Part shown: in pieces, positions 35,973 through 45,422 of the stretch | Layout of the letters: the number at the start of each line of letters is the position of its first letter | Position numbering within the stretch: the first letter of the stretch is position 1 | Assembly: GCF_030128875.1 (NCBI RefSeq) | Contig: NZ_CP124620.1 | Location: forward strand, 3,731,001-3,795,000 | Direction of reading: 5' to 3' | DNA length: 64,000 bases | From: Stenotrophomonas sp. BIO128-Bstrain | Lineage (GTDB): Bacteria > Pseudomonadota > Gammaproteobacteria > Xanthomonadales > Xanthomonadaceae | Program-made: the position numbers and the translations under genes | The notes under the pieces: generated by a model | Told to the model about the DNA's origin: nothing | Seen by the model: only the letters and a program-made list of their open reading frames with translations | Database searches by the model: none

Positions 35973-36046
35973 GCAAACTCCCCCAGGTTGTCACAACAAC
36001 CTCCCCTCCTGATCCTAACCGCAGCATGCGCCGGACACCAAGCGCG

Positions 36047-36067
36047 GCCGACCAGCGGTCGGCGCTA
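36047..36067 (-). repeat. Degenerate SMAG-like repeat
   Basis: GCCGACC-AGC-GGTCGGC followed by GCTAG, the inverse of a CTAG-headed SMAG. It overlaps the stop codon of the DUF938 gene. Confidence 0.5.
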
Positions 36068-36691
36068 GCCGGCGCGCCGCCACACCCGCAGGCGGTTGTT
36101 GGCCGGCATCGCCACGTCCTCGATCAGCTGCAGGCCCGCCCCCGCCGCCAGCGCATCCACCGCCTCGGCGTCGCGGATGCCCGAGGCCGGGTCCCGCGCC
36201 TTGAGCCATGCGTCGAACTGGCGGTTGCTGTCGCTGCTGTACTCGCCATGGGCATTGAACGGACCGTAGATACAGAGCACGGCACCGGCCGCCATGACTG
36301 CCGGCAACCCGGCAAACAGCGCCTGGACGTGCGCCCAGCTCATGATGTGCAGGGTGTTGGCGCTGAACACCGCATCGAACGCCAACGGCGCGTCCGGCGG
36401 CAGCGGCCCGAGCCCGGGCGCGGGGGACAACACGGCCTGCAGCGGCCACGGGGCCGGTGTGTTGGGCAGGCCCGCGGCGTCCAGCCGCTCGGCGATGCCC
36501 GGCAGGTGATCCGGATGGTCGCTGGCCTGCCACTGCAGGTGGGGCAGTGCCGCCGCGAAGGACTCGGCGTGCTGGCCGGTGCCGCTGCCAATCTCCAGCA
36601 CCCGGTGGCGGTCGGCGAGGTGGCGCTGCAGCACCGCCAGGATCGGCGCGCGGTTGCGGTCGCAGGCCTCGGACCAGCGTATCTGGCTCAT
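36065..36691 (-). CDS. DUF938 SAM-dependent methyltransferase
   Basis: 208 aa. RWSEACDRNRAPILAVLQRHL is the DUF938 N-terminal motif. Then come SAM motif I VLEIGSGTGQHAESFA, the acidic strand WQASDHPDHLPGI, FDAVFSANTLHIMSW and GPFNAHGEYSSDSNRQFDAWL. Cytosolic; substrate unknown. ATG 36691 is the family start; a longer open frame runs antisense into the divergent TldD leader and is unlikely. The shared 144-bp intergenic region must hold both promoters. Confidence 0.9.
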   Translation of the reverse strand: MSQIRWSEACDRNRAPILAVLQRHLADRHRVLEIGSGTGQHAESFAAALPHLQWQASDHPDHLPGIAERLDAAGLPNTPAPWPLQAVLSPAPGLGPLPPDAPLAFDAVFSANTLHIMSWAHVQALFAGLPAVMAAGAVLCIYGPFNAHGEYSSDSNRQFDAWLKARDPASGIRDAEAVDALAAGAGLQLIEDVAMPANNRLRVWRRAG

Positions 36692-36835
36692 CGCAATGTC
36701 ACATCGGCAGGGAATCGATGTCCATCCAACCATGACCGCAGTCACTTGTGCCACTGTGCGATGCCACCGAAAGTCGAAGACTTGTCCAACGCCGGCCGCC
36801 TGCGCGCCGCCGGCCGTCCTTGGGGGATGTGAGCT

Positions 36836-38464
36836 GTGCAACGTCGTGAGTTTCTAGCGCTGTCTGGAATGGGCCTGGCGGGCCTGGTACTGCCGCATGG
36901 CCGGCTGATCGCCGCCGAGCAGCTGCTCGAACCGGGCGATGCGGGTCGCCGGAAGGCCTTGGCCGAGGCCGCGCTTGCCGCCGCCAAACGCGCCGGTGCC
37001 AGCTACTGCGATGTGCGCATCGGCCGGTACCTCAACCAGGCGATCATCACCCGCGAGGCCAACGTCCAGAACGTCACCAACAGCGAATCCTCGGGCATCG
37101 GCATCCGGGTGATCGTCAACGGCGCCTGGGGCTTTGCCGCCACCCACCAGCAGACCCCGGCCGCGGTGCTGGCCACGGTCGAGCAGGCCGCGGCGATCGC
37201 CCGCGCCAACGCCGGCATCCAGAGCCGCCCGGTACAGCTGGCGCCGGTGACCGGCGTGGGTGACGTGAGCTGGAAGACCCCGATCCGCAAGAACGCGATG
37301 GCGGTACCGATCAAGGACAAGGTCGAGATGCTGCTGTCGCTGAATGCGGCCGCGCTCAATGCCGGCGCCGACTTCATCAACTCCACCCTGTTCCTGGTCA
37401 ACGAACAGAAGTTCTTCGCCTCCAGCGACGGCTCGTTCATCGACCAGGACGTGCACCGGATCTGGCTGCCGTTCACCGCCACCGCGATCGACAAGGCCAG
37501 CGGCAAGTTCCGTACGCGCGCCGGGCTGTCCTCGCCGATGGGCATGGGCTACGAATTCCTCGATGGCGACGCGCGCGGCAAGATCGCGTTGCCGGGCGGC
37601 GTGGTCGCCTACCGCGATTCCTACGACCCTGTCGAAGATGCCATTGCTGCCGCCCGCCACGCCCGTGAAAAGCTCAAGGCGCCGTCGGTCAAGCCGGGCA
37701 AGTACGATCTGGTGCTGGACCCGTCCAACCTGTTCCTGACCATCCATGAGAACGTCGGCCACCCGCTGGAGCTGGACCGCGTGCTCGGCTACGAAGCCAA
37801 CTACGCCGGCACCAGCTTCGCCACGCTGGACAAGCGCGAGGCGGGCTTCCGCTGGGGCAGCGACATCGTCAACTTCTTCGCCGACAAGACCGCCCCGGGC
37901 AGCCTGGGCGCGGTGGGCTACGACGATGAAGGCGTGAAAACCAAGCGCTGGGACCTGGTCAAGGACGGCATCCTGGTCAACTACCAGGCCACCCGCGATG
38001 AGGTGCACCTCCTCGGCGAGAAGGAAAGCCACGGCTGCAGCTACGCCGATTCGTGGTCCAGCGTGCAGTTCCAGCGCATGGCCAACGTGTCACTGGCGCC
38101 GGGCAAGGCCCCGCTGAGCGTGGCCGACATGATCAAGAACGTGGAGAACGGCATCTACATCCACGGCCGCGGCTCGTACTCGATCGACCAGCAGCGCTTC
38201 AACGCGCAGTTCGGCGGCCAGCTGTACTACCAGATCAAGAACGGTGAGATCACCGGCATGGTCGAGGATGCCGCCTACCAGATCCGCACGCCGGAGTTCT
38301 GGAATGCCTGCAGCGCGATCTGCGATGAGCGCGATTTCCGCTTCGGCGGCTCGTTCTTCGATGGCAAGGGCCAGCCGGGCCAGGTCTCGGCGGTCTCGCA
38401 TGGCTCGGCGACCACGCGCTTTGATGGCATCAACATCATCAACACCGCACGCAGCCTGGGATGA
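36836..38464 (+). CDS. Tat-exported TldD-family metalloprotease 1
   Basis: 542 aa, about 60 longer than cytosolic E. coli TldD because of an N-terminal twin-arginine leader (QRREFLALSG then hydrophobic GLAGLVLPHG). The TldD zinc motif HENVGH is at residues 304-309 (HExxxH) within LTIHENVGHPLELDR. FRWGSD, GAVGYDDEGVKTKRWDLVKDG and NGIYIHGRGSYSIDQQRF follow. It is predicted to be a peptidase exported folded to the periplasm, working with a TldE-like partner (40252). Starts with GTG. It is about two-thirds or more identical to its neighbour at 38597 by eye. Confidence 0.92.
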   Translation: MQRREFLALSGMGLAGLVLPHGRLIAAEQLLEPGDAGRRKALAEAALAAAKRAGASYCDVRIGRYLNQAIITREANVQNVTNSESSGIGIRVIVNGAWGFAATHQQTPAAVLATVEQAAAIARANAGIQSRPVQLAPVTGVGDVSWKTPIRKNAMAVPIKDKVEMLLSLNAAALNAGADFINSTLFLVNEQKFFASSDGSFIDQDVHRIWLPFTATAIDKASGKFRTRAGLSSPMGMGYEFLDGDARGKIALPGGVVAYRDSYDPVEDAIAAARHAREKLKAPSVKPGKYDLVLDPSNLFLTIHENVGHPLELDRVLGYEANYAGTSFATLDKREAGFRWGSDIVNFFADKTAPGSLGAVGYDDEGVKTKRWDLVKDGILVNYQATRDEVHLLGEKESHGCSYADSWSSVQFQRMANVSLAPGKAPLSVADMIKNVENGIYIHGRGSYSIDQQRFNAQFGGQLYYQIKNGEITGMVEDAAYQIRTPEFWNACSAICDERDFRFGGSFFDGKGQPGQVSAVSHGSATTRFDGINIINTARSLG

Positions 38465-38596
38465 GCCCGTCCCTGCTCCGTGCCGAATGTCACTACCGCG
38501 GCGCACGCATGGCCGCAAGAATCGGCTGTGCCGCCGCGGCGGTCGCCCTGATGTCGCTGTTTCCCTGCCACCCCCACACCGACGTGGAGAGCTGCC

Positions 38597-40231
38597 TTGC
38601 AAAGACGTGACTTTCTCGCCCTGACCGGGCTTACCGCTGGCGGACTGATCGTGCCGTCGTTCTTCGGCAAGGTCATTGCCGCCGAGCAACTGCAGAGCAG
38701 CCTCGACCCGGCCCTGAAAAAGCGCCTGGCCGACGCCGCCCTGGCCGCTGCGCGCCAGGCGGGCGCGACCTACTGCGATGTGCGTATCGGCCGCTACCTG
38801 CGCCAGTACGTGATCACCCGCGAGGACAAGGTCCAGAACGTGGTGAACACCGAATCGACCGGCGTGGGCATCCGCGTGATCGTCAACGGCGCCTGGGGCT
38901 TTGCCGCCACCAACCAGCTCGGCACCACCGACGTGGCCCGCGCCGCACAGCAGGCCGCGGCGATCGCCAAGGCCAACGCCGGCGTGCAGACCGCCCCGGT
39001 GCAGCTGGCTGCCGCGCCCGGCGTGGGTGAGGTGTCCTGGCGCACCCCGATCCGCAAGAACGCGATGGACGTGCCGATCAAGGAAAAGGTCGAGCTGCTG
39101 CTGGACGTCAATGCAGGCGCGATGGGCGCCGGCGCCAGCTTCGTCAACTCGATGCTGTTCCTGGTCAACGAGCAGAAGTACTTCGCCTCCACCGACGGCT
39201 CCTACATCGACCAGGACGTGCACCGCATCTGGGCACCGATGACGGTCACCGCCATCGACAAGAGCACCGGCAAGTTCCGCACCCGCTCGGGGCTGTCCTC
39301 GCCGATGGGCCTGGGCTACGAGTACCTCGATGGCGTCGGCACCGGCAAGGCGGTCTCGCCCAACGGCGTGGTCAACTACCGCAACTCCTACGACATGAAG
39401 GCCGATGCGATCGCCGCGGCCAGGCAGGCGCAGGAGAAGCTCAAGGCCCCGTCGGTGAAGCCGGGCAAGTACGACCTGATCCTGGATCCGTCGCACACCT
39501 GGCTGACCATCCACGAGTCGGTCGGCCATCCGCTGGAACTGGACCGCGTCCTCGGCTACGAAGCCAACTACGCCGGCACCAGCTTCGCGACGCTGGACAA
39601 GCGCGAGCAGCATTTCCAGTACGGCAGCGACAAGGTCAACATCTTCGCCGACAAGACCCAGCCGGGCAGCCTCGGCGCGGTCGGCTACGACGATGAAGGC
39701 GTCAAGACCAAGCGCTGGGACCTGATCAGCGAAGGCAAGCTGGTGGATTACCAGACCATCCGCGACCAGGCCCACATCCTCGGCAAGACCGAGTCCGATG
39801 GTTGCTGCTATGCCGATTCGTGGTCCAGCGTGCAGTTCCAGCGCATGGCCAACGTCTCCATGGCACCGGGCAAGACCAAGCTGAGCGTGGCCGACATGAT
39901 CAAGGACGTCGAGAACGGCATCTACATCATCGGCGACGGCTCGTTCTCCATCGATCAGCAGCGGTACAACGCGCAGTTCGGTGGGCAGCTGTTCTATGAA
40001 ATCAAGAACGGCCAGATCACCCGCATGCTCGAGGACGTGGCCTACCAGATCCGCACGCCGGAGTTCTGGAATGCCTGCACCGCCGTGGCCGACGAAAGCG
40101 ACTACCGCCTGGGCGGCTCGTTCTTCGACGGCAAGGGCCAGCCGGGCCAGGTCTCGGCGGTCTCGCACGGTTCGTCCACCGCGCGCTTCAACGGCATCAA
40201 CGTCATCAACACCGCGCGCAGCCTCGGCTGA
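38597..40231 (+). CDS. Tat-exported TldD-family metalloprotease 2
   Basis: 544 aa, a close paralogue of the 36836 gene. It has the Tat leader QRRDFLALTGLTAGG and the zinc motif HESVGH at 306-311. A Cys pair GCCYADSWSS replaces GCSYADSWSS of copy 1. The start is TTG (GGAGAGCTGCC upstream), so both copies use non-ATG starts directly before QRR. A 132-bp interval after copy 1 is bridged by a 49-codon open frame. The product probably pairs with the TldE-like protein encoded 20 bp downstream. Confidence 0.92.
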   Translation: MQRRDFLALTGLTAGGLIVPSFFGKVIAAEQLQSSLDPALKKRLADAALAAARQAGATYCDVRIGRYLRQYVITREDKVQNVVNTESTGVGIRVIVNGAWGFAATNQLGTTDVARAAQQAAAIAKANAGVQTAPVQLAAAPGVGEVSWRTPIRKNAMDVPIKEKVELLLDVNAGAMGAGASFVNSMLFLVNEQKYFASTDGSYIDQDVHRIWAPMTVTAIDKSTGKFRTRSGLSSPMGLGYEYLDGVGTGKAVSPNGVVNYRNSYDMKADAIAAARQAQEKLKAPSVKPGKYDLILDPSHTWLTIHESVGHPLELDRVLGYEANYAGTSFATLDKREQHFQYGSDKVNIFADKTQPGSLGAVGYDDEGVKTKRWDLISEGKLVDYQTIRDQAHILGKTESDGCCYADSWSSVQFQRMANVSMAPGKTKLSVADMIKDVENGIYIIGDGSFSIDQQRYNAQFGGQLFYEIKNGQITRMLEDVAYQIRTPEFWNACTAVADESDYRLGGSFFDGKGQPGQVSAVSHGSSTARFNGINVINTARSLG

Positions 40232-40251
40232 CCGGTCAGGAGCCCCAATCC

Positions 40252-41586
40252 ATGAGTATCTTCACCGAAGCCCAGGCCAAGGCCATCCTCGACAAGGTCA
40301 TCGCGCTCTCCAAGGCCGATGAATGCACTGCCGTGCTGGCCGGCTCGATCGACGGCAACATCCGTTTCGCACTGAACAATGTCTCCACCAGCGGCATCGT
40401 CGACAACACCGAACTGGCCGTCACGGTCGCCTTCGGCAAGCGCGTCGGCACCGCCTCGATCAACGAATTCGACGATGCCGCGCTGGAACGCGTGGTGCGC
40501 CGCGCCGAGGATCTGGCCCGCCTGGCCCCGGAGAACCCGGAGTTCCTGCCGGCGATCGGCAAGCAGACCTACCGGCCCAGCCCGACCTTCAGCGAATCCA
40601 CTGCGGCGATCGACCCGGCCTTCCGCGCCAAGGTCGCCGCCGACTCGATCGCGCCGTGCCGTGGCAACGGTCTGATCGCGGCCGGCTTCCTGGAAGACGG
40701 CCAGAGCTTCTACGCCACCGCCAACAGCAACGGCAACTTCGGTTACCAGCGCGGCACCAACTTCGACTACACCTGCACCGTGCGCACCGAAGACGGCCGC
40801 GGCTCGGGCTGGGTGGGTCGCAACCTCAAGGATGCCGCCGATTTCAAGGCCGACCAGGACATCCGCATCGCCATGCGCAAGGCCACCGAATCGGCCGAGG
40901 CCAAGGCGCTGGAGCCGGGCAAGTACACGGTGATCCTGGAGCCGGCGGCCGCGGCCGGCCTGATCAGCTTCATGATGAACTTCTTCGATGCGCGCTCGGC
41001 CGATGAAGGCCGCAGCTTCCTGTCCAGGAAGGGCGGCGGCAACAAGCTGGGCGAACAGGTCTACGACCCGCGCGTGACCATGGTCGCCGACCCGTGGCAC
41101 CCCGAAGCCGCCGTGCTGCCGTGGGACAACGAAGGCCAGCCGCGCGAGAAGCTGGACATCATCAAGGACGGCAAGATCGCCAACCTCAACTACTCGCGCT
41201 TCTGGGCGCAGAAGCAGGGCAAGACCGCCAACGCGCGCCCGGGCAACCTGCTGATGTCCGGTGGCGACAAGAGCACTGCCGAGCTGGTCCGTGGCACCCA
41301 GAAGGGCATCCTGGTCACGCGCACCTGGTACATCCGCATGGTCGATCCGCAGACCGTGCTGCTGACCGGCCTGACCCGCGATGGCACCTTCTACATCGAG
41401 AACGGCCAGATCAAGCACCCGGTGAAGAACTTCCGCTTCAACGAGTCGCCGGTGATCATGCTCAACAACATCGAAGAGCTGGGCAAGCCGGTGCGTGTGG
41501 CCGGTGACGAATCCAGCCTGGTGATGATGATCCCGCCGATGAAACTGCGCGATTTCACCTTCACCTCGTTGTCCGACGCGGTCTGA
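40252..41586 (+). CDS. TldE/PmbA-like partner protein
   Basis: 444 aa. It has the TldD/PmbA fold without an HExxxH motif: SADECTAVLAGSIDGNIRFALN, TASINEFDDAALERVV at the N-terminus, then GLISFMMNFFDARSADEGRSFL, GNKLGEQVYDPRVTMVADP and NEGQPREKLDIIKDGKI in the C-terminal beta-rich domain. In the TldD/TldE heterodimer TldE shapes the channel and TldD holds the zinc. No signal peptide is visible here (MSIFTEAQ), although the two TldD copies have Tat leaders; it could ride along as a hitchhiker or stay cytosolic. CAGGAG precedes the ATG. Confidence 0.9.
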   Translation: MSIFTEAQAKAILDKVIALSKADECTAVLAGSIDGNIRFALNNVSTSGIVDNTELAVTVAFGKRVGTASINEFDDAALERVVRRAEDLARLAPENPEFLPAIGKQTYRPSPTFSESTAAIDPAFRAKVAADSIAPCRGNGLIAAGFLEDGQSFYATANSNGNFGYQRGTNFDYTCTVRTEDGRGSGWVGRNLKDAADFKADQDIRIAMRKATESAEAKALEPGKYTVILEPAAAAGLISFMMNFFDARSADEGRSFLSRKGGGNKLGEQVYDPRVTMVADPWHPEAAVLPWDNEGQPREKLDIIKDGKIANLNYSRFWAQKQGKTANARPGNLLMSGGDKSTAELVRGTQKGILVTRTWYIRMVDPQTVLLTGLTRDGTFYIENGQIKHPVKNFRFNESPVIMLNNIEELGKPVRVAGDESSLVMMIPPMKLRDFTFTSLSDAV

Positions 41587-41653
41587 TGAACGGTCGTGAC
41601 GGCCACTGGCCGTCTCTTCGTCTGGCCGGTCGCTTCCGGGAACGTGCGCGGCG

Positions 41654-42355
41654 ATGAACCGTGCACAGTTCCTGCGGCTGATGCTGGGCAGTGCCGCGTT
41701 CGCGGCCTTGCCCGCGCCGGCGCGCGCCCAGGCCGGGCGGTACGACTTCTGGTTCACCCGCCTCAAGTACGACTCCGGCGACTGGGACGTGGACGCGCGC
41801 ATGCCGTCCAACGTGATCACCTCGCTGATCGATTACACCACCCTGCGCGTTGACCCGACAGAGCACGTGATCGCGCTGTCCGATCCGCGCATGCTGGAGG
41901 CACCGTTCTGCTACCTGGCCGGGCACAAGCTGGTCGAGTTCAATGCCGCCGAGCGGCAGAACTTCGTGCGTTACGTGCGCAATGGCGGCTTCGTGTTCGT
42001 CGATGACTGCAACCACGATATCGATGGTCTGTTCGCGAAGTCCTTCGAAGCACAGATGGCCAAGCTGTTCGGGCCGAAGGCGCTGAACAAGCTGCCCAAC
42101 AACCACGCGCTCTACCGCAGTTTCTTCCGCTTCCCCGATGGCCCGCCGGCCACCGGGTTCGAGCTCAATGGCTGGGGCGATGATCTGGTCCACGATTACC
42201 TCAAGGGCATCCAGATCGATGGCCGCCTCGGCGTGCTCTACAGCAACAAGGATTACGGGTGCGAGTGGGACTACGACTGGCGCAACAAGCGCTTCCTGGC
42301 CGAAGACAACACCCGTTTTGCGGTCAACATCGTGATGTATGCCTTGAACAGCTGA
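41654..42355 (+). CDS. Exported DUF4159 protein
   Basis: 233 aa. The leader NRAQFLRLMLGSAAFAALPAPARA resembles a Tat signal with one Arg changed (NRxQFL). The DUF4159 domain follows: FWFTRLKYDSGDWDVD, MPSNVITSLIDYTTLRVDP, PFCYLAGHKLVEF, VRNGGFVFVDDCNHDID (glutamine-amidotransferase-like fold) and the VVLYSN-like LGVLYSNKDYG. In many bacteria this domain is fused behind a BatA-type membrane domain in MoxR/DUF58 operons; here it is a separate gene before moxR. Confidence 0.88.
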   Translation: MNRAQFLRLMLGSAAFAALPAPARAQAGRYDFWFTRLKYDSGDWDVDARMPSNVITSLIDYTTLRVDPTEHVIALSDPRMLEAPFCYLAGHKLVEFNAAERQNFVRYVRNGGFVFVDDCNHDIDGLFAKSFEAQMAKLFGPKALNKLPNNHALYRSFFRFPDGPPATGFELNGWGDDLVHDYLKGIQIDGRLGVLYSNKDYGCEWDYDWRNKRFLAEDNTRFAVNIVMYALNS

Positions 42356-42373
42356 GCTTCTTCCTGCTTTTTC

Positions 42374-42396
42374 AGCCACGCATGGCGTGGCTCTAC
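42374..42396 (-). repeat. SMAG repeat inside the TldD-MoxR cluster
   Basis: AGCCACGCATGGCGTGGCTCTAC, the same subtype as the copy at 11317. It lies between the DUF4159 and moxR genes and could mark a transcript processing point. Confidence 0.8.
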
Positions 42397-42416
42397 GCCG
42401 ATCCTGCGAGTGCCTT

Positions 42417-43400
42417 ATGACGACCGACCGCCTTGATGCCCTTCTTCCCAAACTGCAGCAGCTGCGCGGTGCGTTGGCCCAGGCCGTGGTCGGCCAGCAC
42501 GCGGTGGTCGAACAGCTGCTGATCGGCCTGCTGGCCGGCGGCCACTGCCTGCTCGAGGGCGCCCCCGGGCTGGGCAAGACCCTGCTGGTGCGCTCGCTAG
42601 GCCAGGCCTTGGAGCTGCAGTTCCGGCGCGTGCAGTTCACGCCCGATCTGATGCCCAGCGACATCCTCGGTACCGAGCTGCTGGAAGAGGACCACGGCAC
42701 CGGGCACCGTCACTTCCGGTTCCAGAAGGGCCCGATCTTCACCAACCTGCTGCTGGCCGACGAGCTCAACCGCACCCCGCCCAAGACCCAGGCCGCACTG
42801 CTGGAGGCGATGCAGGAGCGCACCGTCAGCTACGCCGGCACCACCTATGCGCTACCGGCGCCGTTCTTCGTGCTGGCCACGCAGAACCCGATCGAACAGG
42901 CCGGCACCTACCCGCTACCCGAAGCCCAGCTGGACCGCTTCCTGCTGCACGTGCGGGTGGATTACCCCACCGAACAGGAAGAGCGCGACATCCTGCTGCA
43001 GACCACCGGCAGCGCCAACGGCAGCGTCCCCAAGGTGATGGAGGCTGACGAGGTCCTGGCGCTGCAGTCAGCCGTGCGCGAGGTCCACATCAGCGACGAC
43101 GTACTCACCTGGATCACCCGCCTGGTGCGTGCCAGCCGCCCGGGCAGCGACGCACCGGCGGCGGTGAACCAGTGGATCAAGTGGGGCGCCGGCCCGCGTG
43201 CCGGGCAATCGCTGGTGCTGGCGGCCAAGGCGCGCGCGCTGCTGCAGGGCCGCTTCGCGGCCACCCGCGAGGACGTGCAGGCGCTGGCGGCACCGGTGAT
43301 GCGTCACCGCCTGCTGCTGTCCTTCGCTGCCGAGGCCGAGCAGAAGAGCGCCGACGACGTGGTCGCCGCGCTGCTGCAGGCCGTGCCGTTCCCGGGTTGA
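42417..43400 (+). CDS. MoxR-family AAA+ ATPase
   Basis: 327 aa. Walker A GAPGLGKT at 48-55, Walker [17 protein letters not shown] at 110-125, the MoxR signature [25 protein letters not shown], sensor [22 protein letters not shown], and lid [15 protein letters not shown] region ([19 protein letters not shown]). MoxR ATPases act as chaperones for metal or cofactor enzymes and partner with vWA/DUF58 proteins. ATG 42417 is chosen; an open frame extends 30 bases upstream into the repeat. Confidence 0.94.
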   Translation: MTTDRLDALLPKLQQLRGALAQAVVGQHAVVEQLLIGLLAGGHCLLEGAPGLGKTLLVRSLGQALELQFRRVQFTPDLMPSDILGTELLEEDHGTGHRHFRFQKGPIFTNLLLADELNRTPPKTQAALLEAMQERTVSYAGTTYALPAPFFVLATQNPIEQAGTYPLPEAQLDRFLLHVRVDYPTEQEERDILLQTTGSANGSVPKVMEADEVLALQSAVREVHISDDVLTWITRLVRASRPGSDAPAAVNQWIKWGAGPRAGQSLVLAAKARALLQGRFAATREDVQALAAPVMRHRLLLSFAAEAEQKSADDVVAALLQAVPFPG

Positions 43401-43410
43401 TCCGCACACC

Positions 43411-44307
43411 GTGAGCCGCAACGCACCGATCGCGATCCCCGCCGATGTCCGCAGCCGCCTGAAGGCGCTGCGGCTGCTGCCACGGCGTGCACGCGGCGCG
43501 CACGGCATCGGCCAGCACGCCAGCCGCAGCCGCGGCGCCGGGCTGGAGTTCGCGCAGTACCGCGCCTATGAACCTGGCGATGAACTGCGCCAGATCGACT
43601 GGAAGCTCTACGCGCGCTCGGACCGCTTCTTCGTGCGTGAATCCGAACGCGAAAGCCCGATCACGGCCTGGGTGCTGATCGATGCGACCGCCTCGGCGCG
43701 CCAGAGCGACCGTGCGCGACCGGACTGGTCGCGCCTGGACCACCTCTGCGCCACCGCCGCCTGCCTGGTCGAACTGGCCCTGCAGCAAAGCGACCGCTTC
43801 GGCGTGATCGCCATCGGCGGCGAGGGCGTGCAACTGGTCCCCGCCGGGCACGGCCCGCGCCAGCGTGACCGCGTGCACCTGCTGCTGCGCCAACTCCTGG
43901 CCAGCGGCACGTGGCCGCCGGTCACTTCCCTGGCCCCGGTCTGGGAGCGGGTGCAGGCCGGCGACCTGCTGGTCGCGCTGGGCGACGGTTTCGACGAGGG
44001 CGGCATCGTGCTGCTGGAACGGCTGGCCGCCGCCCGCCGCGAGGTGCTGCACCTGCAGGTACTGACCGCCGAAGAGCGCGATTTCCCGTTCACCGACGGC
44101 CACCGCTTCCGCGATCCGGAAACCGGCGATGAGCTGCTGGGCGATGGCCGTGCGATCCGTGCCGAATACCTGGCCCGTTTCGATACCGCCCAGCGCGCGT
44201 TGCAGGCGCGGCTGCAGAGCAGCGGCATCGTGCATGCCACCGGCTATCTCGACCAGCCGCTGGATCAGCCGCTGCGGGCGCTGCTCGGTGCCGGAGGCGG
44301 CGCGTGA
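43411..44307 (+). CDS. DUF58 protein
   Basis: 298 aa. The DUF58 signature is at about 42-76: SRGAGLEFAQYRAYEPGDELRQ, then IDWKLYARSDRFFVRESERE. A vWA-like region follows (AWVLIDATASARQ, lacking a strict DxSxS). DUF58 proteins are the regular partner of MoxR ATPases. Starts with GTG 10 bp after moxR; its end overlaps the next start (GTGA). Confidence 0.93.
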   Translation: MSRNAPIAIPADVRSRLKALRLLPRRARGAHGIGQHASRSRGAGLEFAQYRAYEPGDELRQIDWKLYARSDRFFVRESERESPITAWVLIDATASARQSDRARPDWSRLDHLCATAACLVELALQQSDRFGVIAIGGEGVQLVPAGHGPRQRDRVHLLLRQLLASGTWPPVTSLAPVWERVQAGDLLVALGDGFDEGGIVLLERLAAARREVLHLQVLTAEERDFPFTDGHRFRDPETGDELLGDGRAIRAEYLARFDTAQRALQARLQSSGIVHATGYLDQPLDQPLRALLGAGGGA

Positions 44308-45422
44308 GCCTGCTGTTTCCGCTCGGACTGCTGGCACTGGCCGCCTGGCTGGTCCCGCTGCTGATCCACCTGGCGCGGCGGCATCAGTACGCGCCACTCG
44401 ACTTCGCCGCGCTGCGCTGGCTGCAGGCCCGGATCCGGCCGCACCAGAAGATCCGCTTCGACGCGTGGCCGCTGCTGCTGGTGCGGCTGCTGCTGCTGGC
44501 TGCACTGGCCCTGTTGCTGGCGCGGCCGGTGCTGTACGGTGGCGCCGCCGACATCCACCCGGTCACGGTGGTCGCCCCTGGTCTGGACGGTACGGCCCTG
44601 CGTGGCCAGGACGCGAAGGGAGATTGGCGCTGGCTGGCTCCGGGCTTCCCCGCACTGGCCGATGCCGCCCCGGCGACCGCTTCCGCGCTGTCCAGCCTGC
44701 TGCGTGAGCTGGACCAGACACTGCCTGCCGGCGCACCGCTGACGGTGTACGTGCCCGACCCGATGCCCGGACTGGATGGCGAGCGCCCGCGCCTGTCGCG
44801 TGCCGTGGATTGGCGGCCGGTGCCGTTGGCGCCGGCCAGCACGCGCACCGCCGCACCGCCGGTGCTGCAGGTCGGTGGCGAGATCGCAGAAGGCGAGCAG
44901 CGCGTGCTGGCCGCGCTGCAGCGTGCCTGGTCCAACCAGGCGTTGTCTCCTGCCCGCGGTGCCGGTACCGCCCCCGATGCCGGGCAGACCGGCGTGTGGC
45001 TCGCCGCTGCGCCGCTGCCTGCTGCCTGGCAGGCGTGGGTGCACCAGGGCGGCAGCGTACTGGTCGCGCCCGGTGCTGCGGAGGCCGGCTGGATGCCCAT
45101 CCTGCGCGATGCAGAGGGTGCAGTGGTGCTGGAACAGCGGTCCGAAGGACAGGGTCGCCTGCTGCGCTTCGCGTCGCCGCTGACACCGACGGCCCTGCCG
45201 GTGCTGCGCGATCCCGGTTTCCCGCGCCAGTTGCTGGCCGTCCTCGCCGCACCCGCCCCGCCGACCCTCGCGGCGGCAGCGACACAGCAGCCGCTGCGCG
45301 GCGGCGCCACGCCGCTGCCCGCACCGCGCGAGCTGAGCCCCTGGCTGCTGGCGCTGATCGTGCTGCTGTTCGCGCTGGAACGGGCAATGGCGACCTCACC
45401 GCGCCGCGGAGCAGGCGCATGA
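44304..45422 (+). CDS. BatA-type membrane protein
   Basis: 372 aa. The N-terminal BatA double-membrane motif is clear: SLLFPLGLLALAAWLVPLLIHL, a loop with ARRHQYAPLDFAALRWL and HQKIRFDAWPLLLVRLLLLAALALLLARPVL. The periplasmic part is Ala/Pro-rich with a poorly conserved vWA-like region, and a C-terminal helix follows (LSPWLLALIVLLFALERAMAT). It is translationally coupled at both ends (GTGA with DUF58, ATGA with the next gene). Confidence 0.88.
   Translation: MSLLFPLGLLALAAWLVPLLIHLARRHQYAPLDFAALRWLQARIRPHQKIRFDAWPLLLVRLLLLAALALLLARPVLYGGAADIHPVTVVAPGLDGTALRGQDAKGDWRWLAPGFPALADAAPATASALSSLLRELDQTLPAGAPLTVYVPDPMPGLDGERPRLSRAVDWRPVPLAPASTRTAAPPVLQVGGEIAEGEQRVLAALQRAWSNQALSPARGAGTAPDAGQTGVWLAAAPLPAAWQAWVHQGGSVLVAPGAAEAGWMPILRDAEGAVVLEQRSEGQGRLLRFASPLTPTALPVLRDPGFPRQLLAVLAAPAPPTLAAAATQQPLRGGATPLPAPRELSPWLLALIVLLFALERAMATSPRRGAGA

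Noticed and set aside
38090..40168. 692-codon minus-strand open frame across the tldD region
   Set aside because: It is antisense to two clear TldD proteins and repeats itself only because the paralogues are repeated; composition is that of a shadow frame.
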